Shown: positions 26,266 through 35,835, counted from the first letter of the stretch. The stretch is 64,000 nucleotides of DNA from Pseudorhodoferax sp032153935 (GCF_964253035.1 NZ_CAXUQL020000001.1:4898001-4962000), one strand, 5' to 3'. The notes: generated by a model from the sequence alone, not told the origin. Program-made: numbers and translations.

Positions 26266-26313
26266 GCGTGCACTGTACCCAAGCCTTTCGGCCCGGCTGT
26301 CACGTGCGCAGCC

Positions 26314-28134
26314 TCAGAAGGCTTCCTCGGGCAGGTCCAGGCAGGTGCTGTCGCAGCGCGCCACCACGGCCAGCCAGGCGCCGATCTTGGGCAGCTCGTA
26401 GCGGTAGAAGAAGCGCATGGCGGCCAGGCGGCCCTGCGCCGCTGCGCCACCGGCCTCCGGCACGCTGCAGGCCACGTCCAGCCAGATCCAGGCCAGCACC
26501 GTGTGGCCGAAGGCCTGCAGGTAGGGCACGGCATTGGCCAGCGCGCGCTCGGGCTCGCCACCGGCCCAGGCCGCCTGCGTGGCCTGCAGCACCTGGGCCC
26601 AGGCGTCCTTCAGGGCTTGTGCCTCGCCGGCCAGGGCCGGCTGCGCGCCGGCACGCGCGATGGTCTGCTCCAGCCGCGCACCCAGCAGCTGCAGGCCGCG
26701 GCCCTGCTCCATCCGCACCTTGCGGCCCAGCAGGTCCATGGCCTGGATGCCGTGCGTGCCCTCGTGGATCATGTTGAGCCGGTTGTCGCGCCAGTACTGC
26801 TCGACCGGGAAATCGCGCGTGTAGCCGTAGCCGCCATGCACCTGGATCGCGAGCGAGTTGGCCTCCAGGCACCATTCGCTGGGCCAGCTCTTGGCGATCG
26901 GTGTCAGCACCTCCAGCAGCAGGCCGGCCTCGGCGACGGCCTGCGCATCGCCGGTGCGCTGCACGTCGACCAGGCGCGCGCAGTACAGCTCCAGCGCGAG
27001 CGCGCCCTCCCCGTACGATTTCTGCGCGAGCAGCATGCGCTTGACGTCCGCGTGTTCGATGATGCGCACCTGCGGCGCGCTGGCATCCTTGCCGGCCTTG
27101 CCCTGGGGACGGCCCTGCGGGCGGTTCTTCGCGTAGTCCAGCGCAGCGTAGTAGCCGGCCAGGCCCAGCATGGTGGCCGAGGTGCCGACCGCGATGCGCG
27201 CCTCGTTCATCATGTGGAACATGCAGCGCAGGCCTTCGTGCGGCTGGCCCACAAGGTAGCCGATGGCGCCTGCGCTGCCGCGCACGGGGTACTTGCCCTC
27301 GCCGAAGTTCAGCAGCGTGTTGGTCGTGCCGCGCCAGCCCAGCTTGTGGTTCAGGCCGGCCAGCGCCACGTCGTTGCGCTCGCCCGTCAGCTGGCCTGCG
27401 GTGTCGACCAGCTTCTTGGGCACGATGAACAGCGAGATGCCGCGCGTGCCCGCGATCGGCTTGCCGTCCGGCCCGGGGATCTTGGCCAGCACCAGGTGCA
27501 CGATGTTCTCGTTGAGCTCGTGCTCCCCAGAGGAGATCCACATCTTGTTGCCCGTGAGCCGGTAGCGCGGGCCCAGCGGATCGGCCTCGAAGCCCTCGCC
27601 ATCGGGCACGGCGCGCGTGGCCACGTCCGACAGCGAGGAGCCGGCCTGCGGCTCGGACAGGCACATGGTGCCCGAGAAGCGGCCGTTGAATTCGTTGCGC
27701 GCGAACACCGCCTTCTGCAGATCCGTGCCGTGCACCAGCAGCAAATTGGCATTGCCCTTGGTCAGCAGCGCCGAGTTGATGCTGACCGAGGCCAGCGCGA
27801 AGAAGGCGTTGGCCGCGGCCTCGACCGTGTACGGCAGCTGCATGCCGCCCTCGTCGTAGTCCTGCGCGGCGCTGAGCATGCCGGACTCGGCATAGGCGCG
27901 GCTCGCGGCCTGCGTGGCGGCCGGCAGGATCACCTTCTCGCCGTCGAAGCGCGGCTCCTCGGTGTCCACGAGGCGGTTGAAGGGTGCGTACTTCTCGCGC
28001 GCGATGCGCTCGCAGGTGTCGAGCACGGCGTCGAAGGTCTCGCGCGAATGCTCGGCATAGCGCGTGGCGCTGGCCAGGTTCTCGGCCTGCAGCCAGTCGT
28101 ACAGCAGGAAGTCCAGCAGGGGGCGCAGGCTCAT
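26314..28134 (-). CDS. Acyl-CoA dehydrogenase with C-terminal extension
   Basis: A 606-residue acyl-CoA dehydrogenase of the long, FadE5/DmdC-like kind. Seen in order: N-terminal helical part (residues 1-150), LSEPQAGSSLSDV with the FAD/substrate loop, GNKMWISSGEHE, GWRGTTNTLLNFGE, EYWRDNRL-like EQYWRDNRLNMIHEGTHGIQAMDL carrying the catalytic Glu region (EGTHGIQ), and a C-terminal domain to the end. It should oxidise acyl-CoA to enoyl-CoA with electrons to ETF. Its ATG overlaps the stop of the PaaI-type gene by 4 nt. Confidence 0.92.
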   Translation of the reverse strand: MSLRPLLDFLLYDWLQAENLASATRYAEHSRETFDAVLDTCERIAREKYAPFNRLVDTEEPRFDGEKVILPAATQAASRAYAESGMLSAAQDYDEGGMQLPYTVEAAANAFFALASVSINSALLTKGNANLLLVHGTDLQKAVFARNEFNGRFSGTMCLSEPQAGSSLSDVATRAVPDGEGFEADPLGPRYRLTGNKMWISSGEHELNENIVHLVLAKIPGPDGKPIAGTRGISLFIVPKKLVDTAGQLTGERNDVALAGLNHKLGWRGTTNTLLNFGEGKYPVRGSAGAIGYLVGQPHEGLRCMFHMMNEARIAVGTSATMLGLAGYYAALDYAKNRPQGRPQGKAGKDASAPQVRIIEHADVKRMLLAQKSYGEGALALELYCARLVDVQRTGDAQAVAEAGLLLEVLTPIAKSWPSEWCLEANSLAIQVHGGYGYTRDFPVEQYWRDNRLNMIHEGTHGIQAMDLLGRKVRMEQGRGLQLLGARLEQTIARAGAQPALAGEAQALKDAWAQVLQATQAAWAGGEPERALANAVPYLQAFGHTVLAWIWLDVACSVPEAGGAAAQGRLAAMRFFYRYELPKIGAWLAVVARCDSTCLDLPEEAF

Positions 28135-28574
28135 GGGGTGGCTTTCTCGGGCAAGGCGGCAATCGTGCCCTGCGCCAGCGCGCAGAGCTTCTCGGCACCG
28201 TCCTGCAGCGCGAACACCTCGCAGCTGCAGACGGCCTGGGAGCGGCCCACGTGCACGGCGCGCGCACGCGCGATCAGGCGCTCGCCCACGCCGGGCCGCA
28301 GGTAGTTGATCTTGAACTCGGCCGTCACGACCGGCACGCGCATGGCCGTGCCGCCCGCGAAGGTCAGCGCGTTGTCGGCCAGGTAGCTCAGCACGCCGCC
28401 ATGGGCGAATCCGTGTTGCTGCTGCAGCTGCACGGTGAGCGGCAGCTGCAGTTCGACCAGGCCGGGCTGCAGCGCCGTCAGCTCCGCACCCAGCAACTGG
28501 CTGAAGGGCTGGGATGCCAGCGCCTGGCGGCCGAAGGCGAGGAACTCTTCGGCCGATGGCACTGGCTGGACCAT
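28131..28574 (-). CDS. PaaI-type hotdog thioesterase
   Basis: A 147-residue hotdog protein with FAHGGVLSYLADNALTFAGG (Gly-Gly and Asp of the PaaI active site), VTAEFKINYLRPG and VHVGRSQAVCSCEVF. It would release free acid from CoA esters. The ATG at 28574 shares a base with the thiolase stop (TGATG), and its own stop overlaps the acyl-CoA dehydrogenase start, so thiolase, thioesterase and dehydrogenase are likely translated in a coupled manner. Confidence 0.88.
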   Translation of the reverse strand: MVQPVPSAEEFLAFGRQALASQPFSQLLGAELTALQPGLVELQLPLTVQLQQQHGFAHGGVLSYLADNALTFAGGTAMRVPVVTAEFKINYLRPGVGERLIARARAVHVGRSQAVCSCEVFALQDGAEKLCALAQGTIAALPEKATP

Positions 28575-29749
28575 CAGAGCACCTCGAACACGCCGGCCGC
28601 GCCCATGCCGCCGCCGATGCACATGGTCACGCAGACCTTCTTGGCGCCGCGGCGCTTGCCCTCGATCAGCGCATGGCCCGTGAGGCGCTGGCCCGACACA
28701 CCGTAGGGGTGGCCGACCGCGATCGCGCCGCCGTTCACGTTGAGCCGCTCGGGCGGGATGCCGAGCTTGTCGCGGCAGTAGATGACCTGCACGGCGAAGG
28801 CCTCGTTGAGTTCCCACAGGTCGATGTCGTTGACCGTGAGGCCCAGGCGCCCCAGCACCTTGGGGATCGCGAACACCGGGCCGATGCCCATCTCGTCGGG
28901 CTCGCAGCCGGCCACGGCGAAGCCCAGGAAGCGGCCCAGCGGCTGCAGGCCCTTCTTCTGGGCCAGCGATTCGTGCATGAGCACGCAGGCGCCTGCGCCA
29001 TCGGAGAACTGGCTCGCATTGCCGGCCGAGATCAGCCCGCCCGGCAGCGCCGAGCGCAGGCCATGGATCGCGTCGAAGGTGGTGCCGGGGCGGATGCCCT
29101 CGTCGTTCTCCACCGTCACCTTCCTGGTGGTCAGGCCCAGTGTCTTGTCGGCCACGCCCATGGTCACGGTGATGGGCGCGATCTCCTGCTTGAACAGGCC
29201 GGCCTCCAGCGCGGCCGCGGCCTTCTGCTGGCTGGCGGCGCCGTACTCGTCCATGGCGGCGCGGCCGATGTTGTAGCGCTTGGCCACCTGCTCGGCGGTC
29301 TGCAGCATGTTCCAGTAGATCTCGGGCTTCATGGCCTTGAGCTCGGGGTCCACGGCCATGTGCTGGTTGACCTCCTGCTGTACGCAGGAGATGCTTTCCA
29401 GGCCGCCGGCCACGAGCACATCGTTCTCGCCCGCGACGATGCGCTGCGCGGCCAGCGCGATGGACTGCAGGCCCGAGGAGCAGAAGCGGTTGATCGTGAG
29501 GCCGGCGGTGGTGACCGGCAGGCCGGCGCGGATGGCGATCAGGCGCGCGACGTTGCCGCCCGTCGTGCCCTCGGGCAGCGACATGCCCATGATCACGTCC
29601 TCGACCTCGGCGCCCTCGATGCCGGCGCGCTGCACGGCATGCTGCACGGCGTGCGCGCCCAGCGTGGGTCCGTAGGTCATGTTGAAGGCGCCCTTCCAGC
29701 TCTTGGTCAGCGGCGTGCGGGCGGTGGAAACGATGACGGCGTTGGTCAT
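28574..29749 (-). CDS. Acetyl-CoA C-acyltransferase (thiolase)
   Basis: This 391-residue thiolase has the acylated Cys90 in NRFCSSG, the His in NVNGGAIAVGHPYGVSG and the second catalytic Cys in TMCIGGGMG, which together support a functional enzyme for thiolytic cleavage of 3-ketoacyl-CoA. The sequence is closer to degradative (FadA-like) than to biosynthetic thiolases. It follows the multifunctional fatty-acid oxidation gene by 25 bp, as expected for the partner of a FadB-type protein. The ATG at 29749 opens MTNAVIVSTARTP. Confidence 0.95.
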   Translation of the reverse strand: MTNAVIVSTARTPLTKSWKGAFNMTYGPTLGAHAVQHAVQRAGIEGAEVEDVIMGMSLPEGTTGGNVARLIAIRAGLPVTTAGLTINRFCSSGLQSIALAAQRIVAGENDVLVAGGLESISCVQQEVNQHMAVDPELKAMKPEIYWNMLQTAEQVAKRYNIGRAAMDEYGAASQQKAAAALEAGLFKQEIAPITVTMGVADKTLGLTTRKVTVENDEGIRPGTTFDAIHGLRSALPGGLISAGNASQFSDGAGACVLMHESLAQKKGLQPLGRFLGFAVAGCEPDEMGIGPVFAIPKVLGRLGLTVNDIDLWELNEAFAVQVIYCRDKLGIPPERLNVNGGAIAVGHPYGVSGQRLTGHALIEGKRRGAKKVCVTMCIGGGMGAAGVFEVL

Positions 29750-29774
29750 GGCAATTCCTTGTTCTTTGGAATGA

Positions 29775-31874
29775 TCAGTTGAAGGTCTTGCCTTCGGCGG
29801 CCAGGCGCGCGAGCAGCGGCGCGGGCTGCCAGAACGCGGCATCGTCGAGCGGGTTGGTCGCGAAGCGCTGCATGGCCTGGACCACGTTGAACAGGCCGAC
29901 CTGGTCCGCGTAGAGCATGGGGCCGCCGCGGTGCACGGGGAAGCCATAGCCGAAGATGTAGACCACGTCGATGTCGCTGGCCTTGTTGGCGATGCCTTCC
30001 TCCAGGATGTGGGCCGCCTCGTTGACCAGCGCGAACACCAGGCGCTGCACGATCTCCTCGTCCGAGATCTTGCGCGGCGTGATCCCCAGCGCCTTGCGGT
30101 GCTCCTCGATCATCTTGACGACCTCGGCGTTCGGGATCGGGTCGCGCTTGCCGGGCTGGTAGTCGTACCAGCCCGCGCCGGTCTTCTGGCCGAAGCGGCC
30201 GCGCTCGCAGAGCAGGTCGGCCGTCTTGCTGTACTTCATGCCGGGCTTCTCGACATAGCGGCGCTTGCGGATGGCCCAGCCGATGTCGTTGCCGGCCAGG
30301 TCGCCCATGCGGAACGGGCCCATGGCGAAGCCGAACTTCTCGACGGCCTTGTCGACCTGCTCGGGCGTGCAGCCCTCGTCGAGCAGGAAGCCGGCCTGGC
30401 GGCTGTACTGCTCGATCATGCGGTTGCCGATGAAACCGTCGCAGACGCCCGAAACCACGGCCGTCTTCTTGATCTTCTTGGACACGCTCATCACGGTGGC
30501 CATCACGTCCTTGCCGGTCCTGGCACCGCGCACGACTTCGAGCAGCTTCATGACGTTGGCCGGGCTGAAGAAGTGCAGACCCACCACATCCTGCGGACGC
30601 TGGGTGAAATCCGCGATCTTGTTGACGTCCAGCGTCGACGTGTTGCTGGCCAGGATGGCGCCCGGCTTCATGACGGCATCGAGCTTCTTGAACACCTGCT
30701 CCTTGACGCCCAGCTCCTCGAACACGGCCTCGATCACGAGGTCGGCCTGCGCCAGGTCGGCGTAGTCCAGCGTGGTCTGCAGCAGTGCCATGCGCTGCTC
30801 GTACTTGTCCTGCTTGAGCTTGCCCTTCTTGACCTGGGCCTCGTAGTTCTTGCGGATGGTGGCGACGCCGCGGTCCAGCGCCTCCTGCTTCATCTCCAGC
30901 ATGGTGACCGGCACGCCCGCGTTCAGGAAGTTCATGCTGATGCCACCGCCCATGGTGCCGGCACCGATCACGGCCACCTTCTCGATCTTGCGCTGCGGCT
31001 GGTCTTCGGGCACGTCGGGGATCTTGGAGGCGGCGCGCTCGGACACGAACAAATGGCGCAGCGCACGCGACTCGGGCGTCCACATCAGGTGGATGAAGGC
31101 CTCGCGCTCGGCCGCCATGCCGGCGTCGAACTTCTGCTTGGTGGCCGCTTCCACGGTGTCCACGCACTTGGCCGGCGCCGGGAAGTTCTTGGCCATGCCC
31201 TTCACCATGTTGCGCGCGAACTGGAAGTAGGCATCGCCCTTGGGATGCTTGCACGGCAGGTTGCGCACGAGGGGCAGCGGACGTGCGTCGGCCACCGAGC
31301 GGGCGTAGGCCAGGGCTTCCTCTGCCAGCGACTCGGGCGAGGCCGCCATCTTGTCGAACAGCTTCTGGCCCGGCACGGCGGCGATGAACTCGCTCTTGAC
31401 CGGCTCGCCGCTCACGATCATGTTGAGGGCCGCTTCCACACCCAGCACGCGCGGCAGGCGCTGCGTGCCGCCGGCGCCGGGCACCAGGCCCAGCTTGACC
31501 TCGGGCAGCGCGACGGCGCAGCCCGGCGCGGCGATGCGGTAGTGGCAGCCCAGGGCCAGCTCGAGCCCGCCGCCCATGCAGACCGAGTGGATGGCCGCGA
31601 CCACGGGCTTGGCCGAGTTCTCCACGGCCAGGATCACGCTGAGCAGGTTGGGCTCCTGCAAGGCCTTGGGCGAGCCGAACTCCTTGATGTCGGCGCCGCC
31701 CGAGAAGGCCTTGCCGGCGCCGGTCAGCACGATGGCGCGCACGGCCCCGTCGGCGTTGGCTTGGGCCAGGCCATCGGCGATGCCCTGGCGGGTTGCAAGC
31801 CCCAGGCCATTGACCGGTGGGTTGTTCAGGCTGATGACGGCAATGTCACCGTGGACTGCGTAGGCAGCGGTCAT
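29775..31874 (-). CDS. Multifunctional enoyl-CoA hydratase / 3-hydroxyacyl-CoA dehydrogenase
   Basis: The 699-residue protein has an N-terminal crotonase domain (residues 1-190; AGKAFSGGADIKEFG, oxyanion loop HSVCMGGGLELALGC with catalytic glutamates in the LPEVKLGLVPGAGGTQ region), then an NAD-binding domain (VIGAGTMGGGISMNF near 300) and 3-hydroxyacyl-CoA dehydrogenase domain with HFFSPANVM, and VVSGVCDGFIGNRM. It catalyses two successive steps of beta-oxidation. I chose the ATG at 31874 (MTAAYAVHG); the frame extends 48 codons upstream without family similarity. It lies upstream of the thiolase gene in the leftward operon. Confidence 0.94.
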   Translation of the reverse strand: MTAAYAVHGDIAVISLNNPPVNGLGLATRQGIADGLAQANADGAVRAIVLTGAGKAFSGGADIKEFGSPKALQEPNLLSVILAVENSAKPVVAAIHSVCMGGGLELALGCHYRIAAPGCAVALPEVKLGLVPGAGGTQRLPRVLGVEAALNMIVSGEPVKSEFIAAVPGQKLFDKMAASPESLAEEALAYARSVADARPLPLVRNLPCKHPKGDAYFQFARNMVKGMAKNFPAPAKCVDTVEAATKQKFDAGMAAEREAFIHLMWTPESRALRHLFVSERAASKIPDVPEDQPQRKIEKVAVIGAGTMGGGISMNFLNAGVPVTMLEMKQEALDRGVATIRKNYEAQVKKGKLKQDKYEQRMALLQTTLDYADLAQADLVIEAVFEELGVKEQVFKKLDAVMKPGAILASNTSTLDVNKIADFTQRPQDVVGLHFFSPANVMKLLEVVRGARTGKDVMATVMSVSKKIKKTAVVSGVCDGFIGNRMIEQYSRQAGFLLDEGCTPEQVDKAVEKFGFAMGPFRMGDLAGNDIGWAIRKRRYVEKPGMKYSKTADLLCERGRFGQKTGAGWYDYQPGKRDPIPNAEVVKMIEEHRKALGITPRKISDEEIVQRLVFALVNEAAHILEEGIANKASDIDVVYIFGYGFPVHRGGPMLYADQVGLFNVVQAMQRFATNPLDDAAFWQPAPLLARLAAEGKTFN

Positions 31875-31989
31875 GCTGGGACTCCTCGTTGAACATGAAA
31901 AGAACGACCGTTCGCTTTTCATTCTAGGACTGATGCGCACACGGTTCGGTGGGTCTTGTCCCGGTCGGGACAGCGCTTGCAGCTTCCTG

Positions 31990-32685
31990 TTACACCTCCA
32001 GCCACTCCTTGCGGACATAGGCGTCCGCGCGCAGGGCCTCGGGTGTGCCCTGGAACACGATGCTGCCGTGGCCCATGACCAGCGCGCGGTCGGAGATGCT
32101 CATGGCGATGGTGAGCTTCTGCTCGATCAGCAGCACCGAAATGCCGCGCGCCTTGAGCGCCTTGAGGTACTCGCCGACGAGCTCGACGATCTTGGGCGCG
32201 AGGCCCTCGGTCGGCTCGTCGATGATGATGAGGTCGGGGTCGCCCATCAGGGCGCGGCACAGCGTGAGCATCTGCTGCTCGCCGCCCGAGAGCACGCCGG
32301 CCTCGGTGTGCTGGCGCTCCTTGAGCCGCGGGAACATGCCGTACATGTCGTCGAAGCCCCAGCGGCTGCCCTGCCCCTTGCCCTTCTGGCCCAGCATGAG
32401 GTTCTGGTGCACGGTCAGCGTGGGGAAGATGTCGCGGTTCTCGGGCACGTAGCCGATGCCCAGATGCGCGATCTCGTAGGCCTTGCGGCCCAGGATGTCC
32501 TGGCCCTTCCAGACGATCTGGCCTTCGCAGTCCACCAGGCCCATGATGGCCTTGGCTGTGGTCGAGCGGCCCGAGCCGTTGCGCCCGAGCAGCGCGACGA
32601 TCTCGCCCTGGCCGATCTCCAGGTTCACGCCATGCAGCACATGGCTCTTGCCGTAGTAGGCGTGCAGGTTGTCGATCTTCAGCAT
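31990..32685 (-). CDS. livF: Branched-chain-type ABC transporter ATP-binding protein LivF
   Basis: A 231-residue ABC ATPase that powers uptake with LivG and LivHM. It has the LivF pattern with Walker A LLGRNGSGRSTT at residues 32-43, where Arg40 replaces the usual Lys, signature VLSGGEQQ, Walker B LIIIDEP and the H-loop position filled by EQKLTIA rather than His. The ATG at 32685 begins MLKIDNLHAYYG, 1 bp after livG ends; a GTG at 32697 is possible. The Arg is a conservative change and many members with it may still work, but it should be noted. Substrate is inferred from the neighbouring binding protein. Confidence 0.9.
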   Translation of the reverse strand: MLKIDNLHAYYGKSHVLHGVNLEIGQGEIVALLGRNGSGRSTTAKAIMGLVDCEGQIVWKGQDILGRKAYEIAHLGIGYVPENRDIFPTLTVHQNLMLGQKGKGQGSRWGFDDMYGMFPRLKERQHTEAGVLSGGEQQMLTLCRALMGDPDLIIIDEPTEGLAPKIVELVGEYLKALKARGISVLLIEQKLTIAMSISDRALVMGHGSIVFQGTPEALRADAYVRKEWLEV

Positions 32686-32686
32686 G

Positions 32687-33478
32687 TCAATGTCCACCTG
32701 CCTGCTGTTCCGCGAGCACCGAGCCCAGGTAGGCCTCCTGCACGCGCGGGTTGGCGCGCACCGCGTCGGGCGTGTCGAAGGCCAGCACCTCGCCATAGAC
32801 CAGCACGGCGATCTTGTCGGCCAGGCCGAACACCACGCCCATGTCGTGCTCCACGGTCAGCAGCGTCTTGCCCACGGTCACGTCGCGGATCAGTTGGATG
32901 AAGCGCGTGGTCTCGCTCTTGCTCATGCCGGCCGTGGGCTCGTCGAGCAGCACCACGCTGGAGCCGCCCGCGATGGTCAGGCCGATCTCGAGCGCGCGCT
33001 GCTCGGCATAGGTCAGGTTCATGGCCAGCACGTCGCGTCGCTTGTCCAGCTTGAGCATGTGCATGAGCTGCTCGGCGCGGTCGTTGGCGTCCTTGAGATC
33101 GGCCAGGAACTTCCAGAACGCATAGCGGTAGCCCAGCGACCAGAGCACGCCGCAGCGCAGGTTCTCGAACACCGACAGCCGCGTGAACAGGTTGGACACC
33201 TGGAAGCTGCGCGACAGCCCGCGCCGGTTGATCTCGTACGGCGCCAGGCCGTCGATGCGCTGGCCGTCGAGCCGGATCTCGCCACTGGTGGGGCCGAAAC
33301 GCCCGCTGATGAGGTTGAACAGCGTGGACTTGCCGGCGCCATTGGGGCCGATGATGGCCACGCGCTCGCCGGCCGCGACCTTGAGTTCGGCGCCGCGGAT
33401 GATCTCGGTCTTGCCGAAGCTCTTGCGCAGGTTGACCAGTTCGAGCGCGTAGCCCAGGGTGGATGATGATTCGCTCAC
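32687..33478 (-). CDS. livG: Branched-chain-type ABC transporter ATP-binding protein LivG
   Basis: The 263-residue ATPase has Walker A IIGPNGAGKST (Lys50), the LivG-specific insert with LFNLISGRFGPTSGEI, signature LTYAEQRALEIG, Walker B VVLLDEPTAGM, and VEHDM. It begins with GTG at 33478, overlapping the livM stop in GTGA. In LivFGHM transporters LivG pairs with LivF. The signature LTYAEQ deviates from the classical LSGGQ, as is normal for the LivG family. Confidence 0.93.
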   Translation of the reverse strand: MSESSSTLGYALELVNLRKSFGKTEIIRGAELKVAAGERVAIIGPNGAGKSTLFNLISGRFGPTSGEIRLDGQRIDGLAPYEINRRGLSRSFQVSNLFTRLSVFENLRCGVLWSLGYRYAFWKFLADLKDANDRAEQLMHMLKLDKRRDVLAMNLTYAEQRALEIGLTIAGGSSVVLLDEPTAGMSKSETTRFIQLIRDVTVGKTLLTVEHDMGVVFGLADKIAVLVYGEVLAFDTPDAVRANPRVQEAYLGSVLAEQQAGGH

Positions 33479-34767
33479 GCGGCCTCCCGCCGTTTGATTT
33501 CCTTTTCGATCGCGACCTGCGCCTCGCCCCAGTCGTGCATGAAGCTGCGCCGTGCCACCTCGAACAGGCCGATGCCGGTCAGCAGCACGAAGATGCAGCC
33601 GAACCAGCTGTCCACGCTCGCCACATCGAGCGTCGCGCCCAGGAAACGCAGTTCCGAGCCCATGGCCGCACCGAGCTGCAGGTGGTAGACCATCTCGACC
33701 ATCGCCGCGGCCCCCGCCAGCAGCACCAGTGCCGTGCCGCCCAACGCGAGGTAGGAGGTCCACAGCCGGCGCAGCTGGCCGAACGCAGCCACGCGCAGGT
33801 TCATCATGATGAGGCTGGCGATGCCGCCGGGCGCATACATGACCATGAACAGGAATACCAGGCCCAGGTACAGCAGCCAGGCCTTGGTGAACTCGGACAG
33901 CAGCACGAAGGCCAGCACCATCAGGATGCCGCCGATGATGGGGCCGAAGAAGAAAGTCGCCCCGCCCAGGAAGGTGAACAGCAGGTAGCCGCCCGAACGC
34001 CCTGCTCCCACCACCTCGGCCGTCACGATCTCGAAGTTCAGCGCGCCCAGGCCACCCGCGATGCCGGCGAAGAAGCCCGCGATGATGAAGGCGATGTAGC
34101 GCACGCGGCGTGTGCTGTAGCCGATGAACTCCACGCGCTCTGCGTTGTCGCGCACGGCGTTCAGCATGCGGCCCAGCGGCGTGCGCGTGAACGCGAACAT
34201 GGCGGCCACGCAGACGAAGGTGTAGGCGGCGATCAGGTAGTACACCTGGATCTGCGGCCCGTAGCTGATGCCGAAGAAGGGCTTGCCGGCCACCCGGTTG
34301 CCGCTGACGCCGGCCTCGCCGCCGAAGAAGCCTGAGAACATCAGCGACATCGCGAACACGAGTTCGGCCATGCCCAGCGTGATCATCGCGAAGGGCGTGC
34401 CGGCCTTCTTGGTGGTCACGTAGCCGAACAGCACGGCGAAGAACATGCCGGCGATGCCGCCCACGATGGGCAGCAGGCTGACCGGGATCGGCAGCTGGCC
34501 GCCGCTGACCATGTTCAGCGCATGGATCGCCACATAGGAGCCCAGGCCCGTGTAGACCGCGTGGCCGAAGCTCAGCATGCCGCCCTGGCCCAGCAGCATG
34601 TTGTAGGACAGGCAGGCGATGATGGCGATGCCCATCTGCGACAGCATGGTCGCCGACAGGTTGCTCGTGAACAGCAGCGGTGCCACCGCCATCACGAGCG
34701 CGAACAGGCCCCAGACAACGACACGGCCGACGTTCCAGGGTTTGAAGCTGTAGTGTGATTTCGACAT
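33475..34767 (-). CDS. livM: Branched-chain-type ABC transporter permease LivM with C-terminal extension
   Basis: A 430-residue inner-membrane permease. Residues about 10-320 form the LivM core (GQGGMLSFGHAVYTGLGSY, FAMITLGMAELVFAMSLM, TPLGRMLNAVRDNAERVEFIG, FAGIAGGLGALN). The remaining 100 or so residues hold two additional hydrophobic helices (LALGGTALVLLAGAAA and WFGCIFVLLTGIGLF) and a charged tail, longer than in typical LivM of about 330-370. It follows livH by 1 bp and overlaps livG by 4 nt. The extension may interact with another subunit; that is a guess. Confidence 0.92.
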   Translation of the reverse strand: MSKSHYSFKPWNVGRVVVWGLFALVMAVAPLLFTSNLSATMLSQMGIAIIACLSYNMLLGQGGMLSFGHAVYTGLGSYVAIHALNMVSGGQLPIPVSLLPIVGGIAGMFFAVLFGYVTTKKAGTPFAMITLGMAELVFAMSLMFSGFFGGEAGVSGNRVAGKPFFGISYGPQIQVYYLIAAYTFVCVAAMFAFTRTPLGRMLNAVRDNAERVEFIGYSTRRVRYIAFIIAGFFAGIAGGLGALNFEIVTAEVVGAGRSGGYLLFTFLGGATFFFGPIIGGILMVLAFVLLSEFTKAWLLYLGLVFLFMVMYAPGGIASLIMMNLRVAAFGQLRRLWTSYLALGGTALVLLAGAAAMVEMVYHLQLGAAMGSELRFLGATLDVASVDSWFGCIFVLLTGIGLFEVARRSFMHDWGEAQVAIEKEIKRREAA

Positions 34768-34768
34768 C

Positions 34769-35806
34769 TCAACCCTCCCGGCTGCCGAGCAGGCCCTTGG
34801 GCCGGAAGATCAGGATCAGCACGAGGAACAGGTAGGGCAGGATGGGCGCCACCTGCGAGACCGTGAGCGTGAGCAGAGCATTGCTGCTGGCCGCCGGACC
34901 CGGCTCCATGCCCAGGCTGCGCAGCAGGCCCAGCAGCGAGCCGTCCATCGCGACCGCGAAGGTCTGGATCACGCCAATCAGGATGGACGCGAGGAAGGCG
35001 CCCGACAGCGAGCCCATGCCGCCGACCACCACCACCACGAAGATGATGGAGCCCACCGTGGCCGCCATCGCCGGCTCGGTCACGAAGGTGCTGCCGCCGA
35101 TCACGCCGGCCAGCCCGGCCAGCCCGGCGCCCGCGCCGAACACCAGCATGAACACGCGCGGCACGTTGTGGCCCAGCGACTCCACGGCCTCGGGGTGCGT
35201 CAGCGCGGCCTGGATCACCAGGCCGATGCGTGTGCGCGTGAGCAGCAGCCAGACAGCCACCAGCATCAGCACGGCCACCAGCATCATGAAACCGCGCGTC
35301 GCCGGGAACGGCGAGCAGACCACGCGCACGGCGGCGTCCGCCGCCTGGCACATGCCGCTTGGCGCCGCACCCCAGACCAGGCTGAGCCCGTTGACGGAGT
35401 GCTGCACCAGCGTGAACGCCGGCCCCTGCAGCACGGGCGGTGGCGCGAACGCCACGGCCGTGCGGCCCCAGACCAGTTGCACGATCTCCAGGATCACGAA
35501 GGACAGACCGAAGGTCACCAGCAGTTCGGGCACGTGGCCGAACTTGTGGACCTTGCGCAGGCACAGCCGCTCGAACAGCGAGCCCAGCACGCCGACCACG
35601 ATGGGCGCCAGCACCAGCGCCGGCCAGAAGCCGACCAGCTGCGACACGGTGTAGCCCGCGTAGGCGCCCAGCATATAAAAACTTGCGTGCGCGAAGTTGA
35701 GCACGCCCATCATGCTGAAGATCAGCGTGAGCCCGGAACTGAGCAGGAACAGCAGCAGGCCGTAGCTCAGCCCGTTGAGCATCGAGATCGTGAAGAACTC
35801 CATCAC
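34769..35806 (-). CDS. livH: Branched-chain-type ABC transporter permease LivH
   Basis: The 345-residue multi-helix permease begins MEFFTISMLNGLSYG after the initial Met and has the LivH features SSGLTLIFSMMGVLNFAHASFYMLGAY and GSLSGAFLASILIG (given in parts: GLTLIFSMMGVLNFAH, GGMGSLSGAF). A cysteine-containing extracytoplasmic insert follows LSLVWGAAPSGMCQAADAA, which is longer than usual. It is the first permease gene after the binding-protein gene, separated from it by an intrinsic terminator. Confidence 0.93.
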   Translation of the reverse strand: MMEFFTISMLNGLSYGLLLFLLSSGLTLIFSMMGVLNFAHASFYMLGAYAGYTVSQLVGFWPALVLAPIVVGVLGSLFERLCLRKVHKFGHVPELLVTFGLSFVILEIVQLVWGRTAVAFAPPPVLQGPAFTLVQHSVNGLSLVWGAAPSGMCQAADAAVRVVCSPFPATRGFMMLVAVLMLVAVWLLLTRTRIGLVIQAALTHPEAVESLGHNVPRVFMLVFGAGAGLAGLAGVIGGSTFVTEPAMAATVGSIIFVVVVVGGMGSLSGAFLASILIGVIQTFAVAMDGSLLGLLRSLGMEPGPAASSNALLTLTVSQVAPILPYLFLVLILIFRPKGLLGSREG

Positions 35807-35835
35807 CTCACCTTTGCGACCACCAGGTCAACCTC

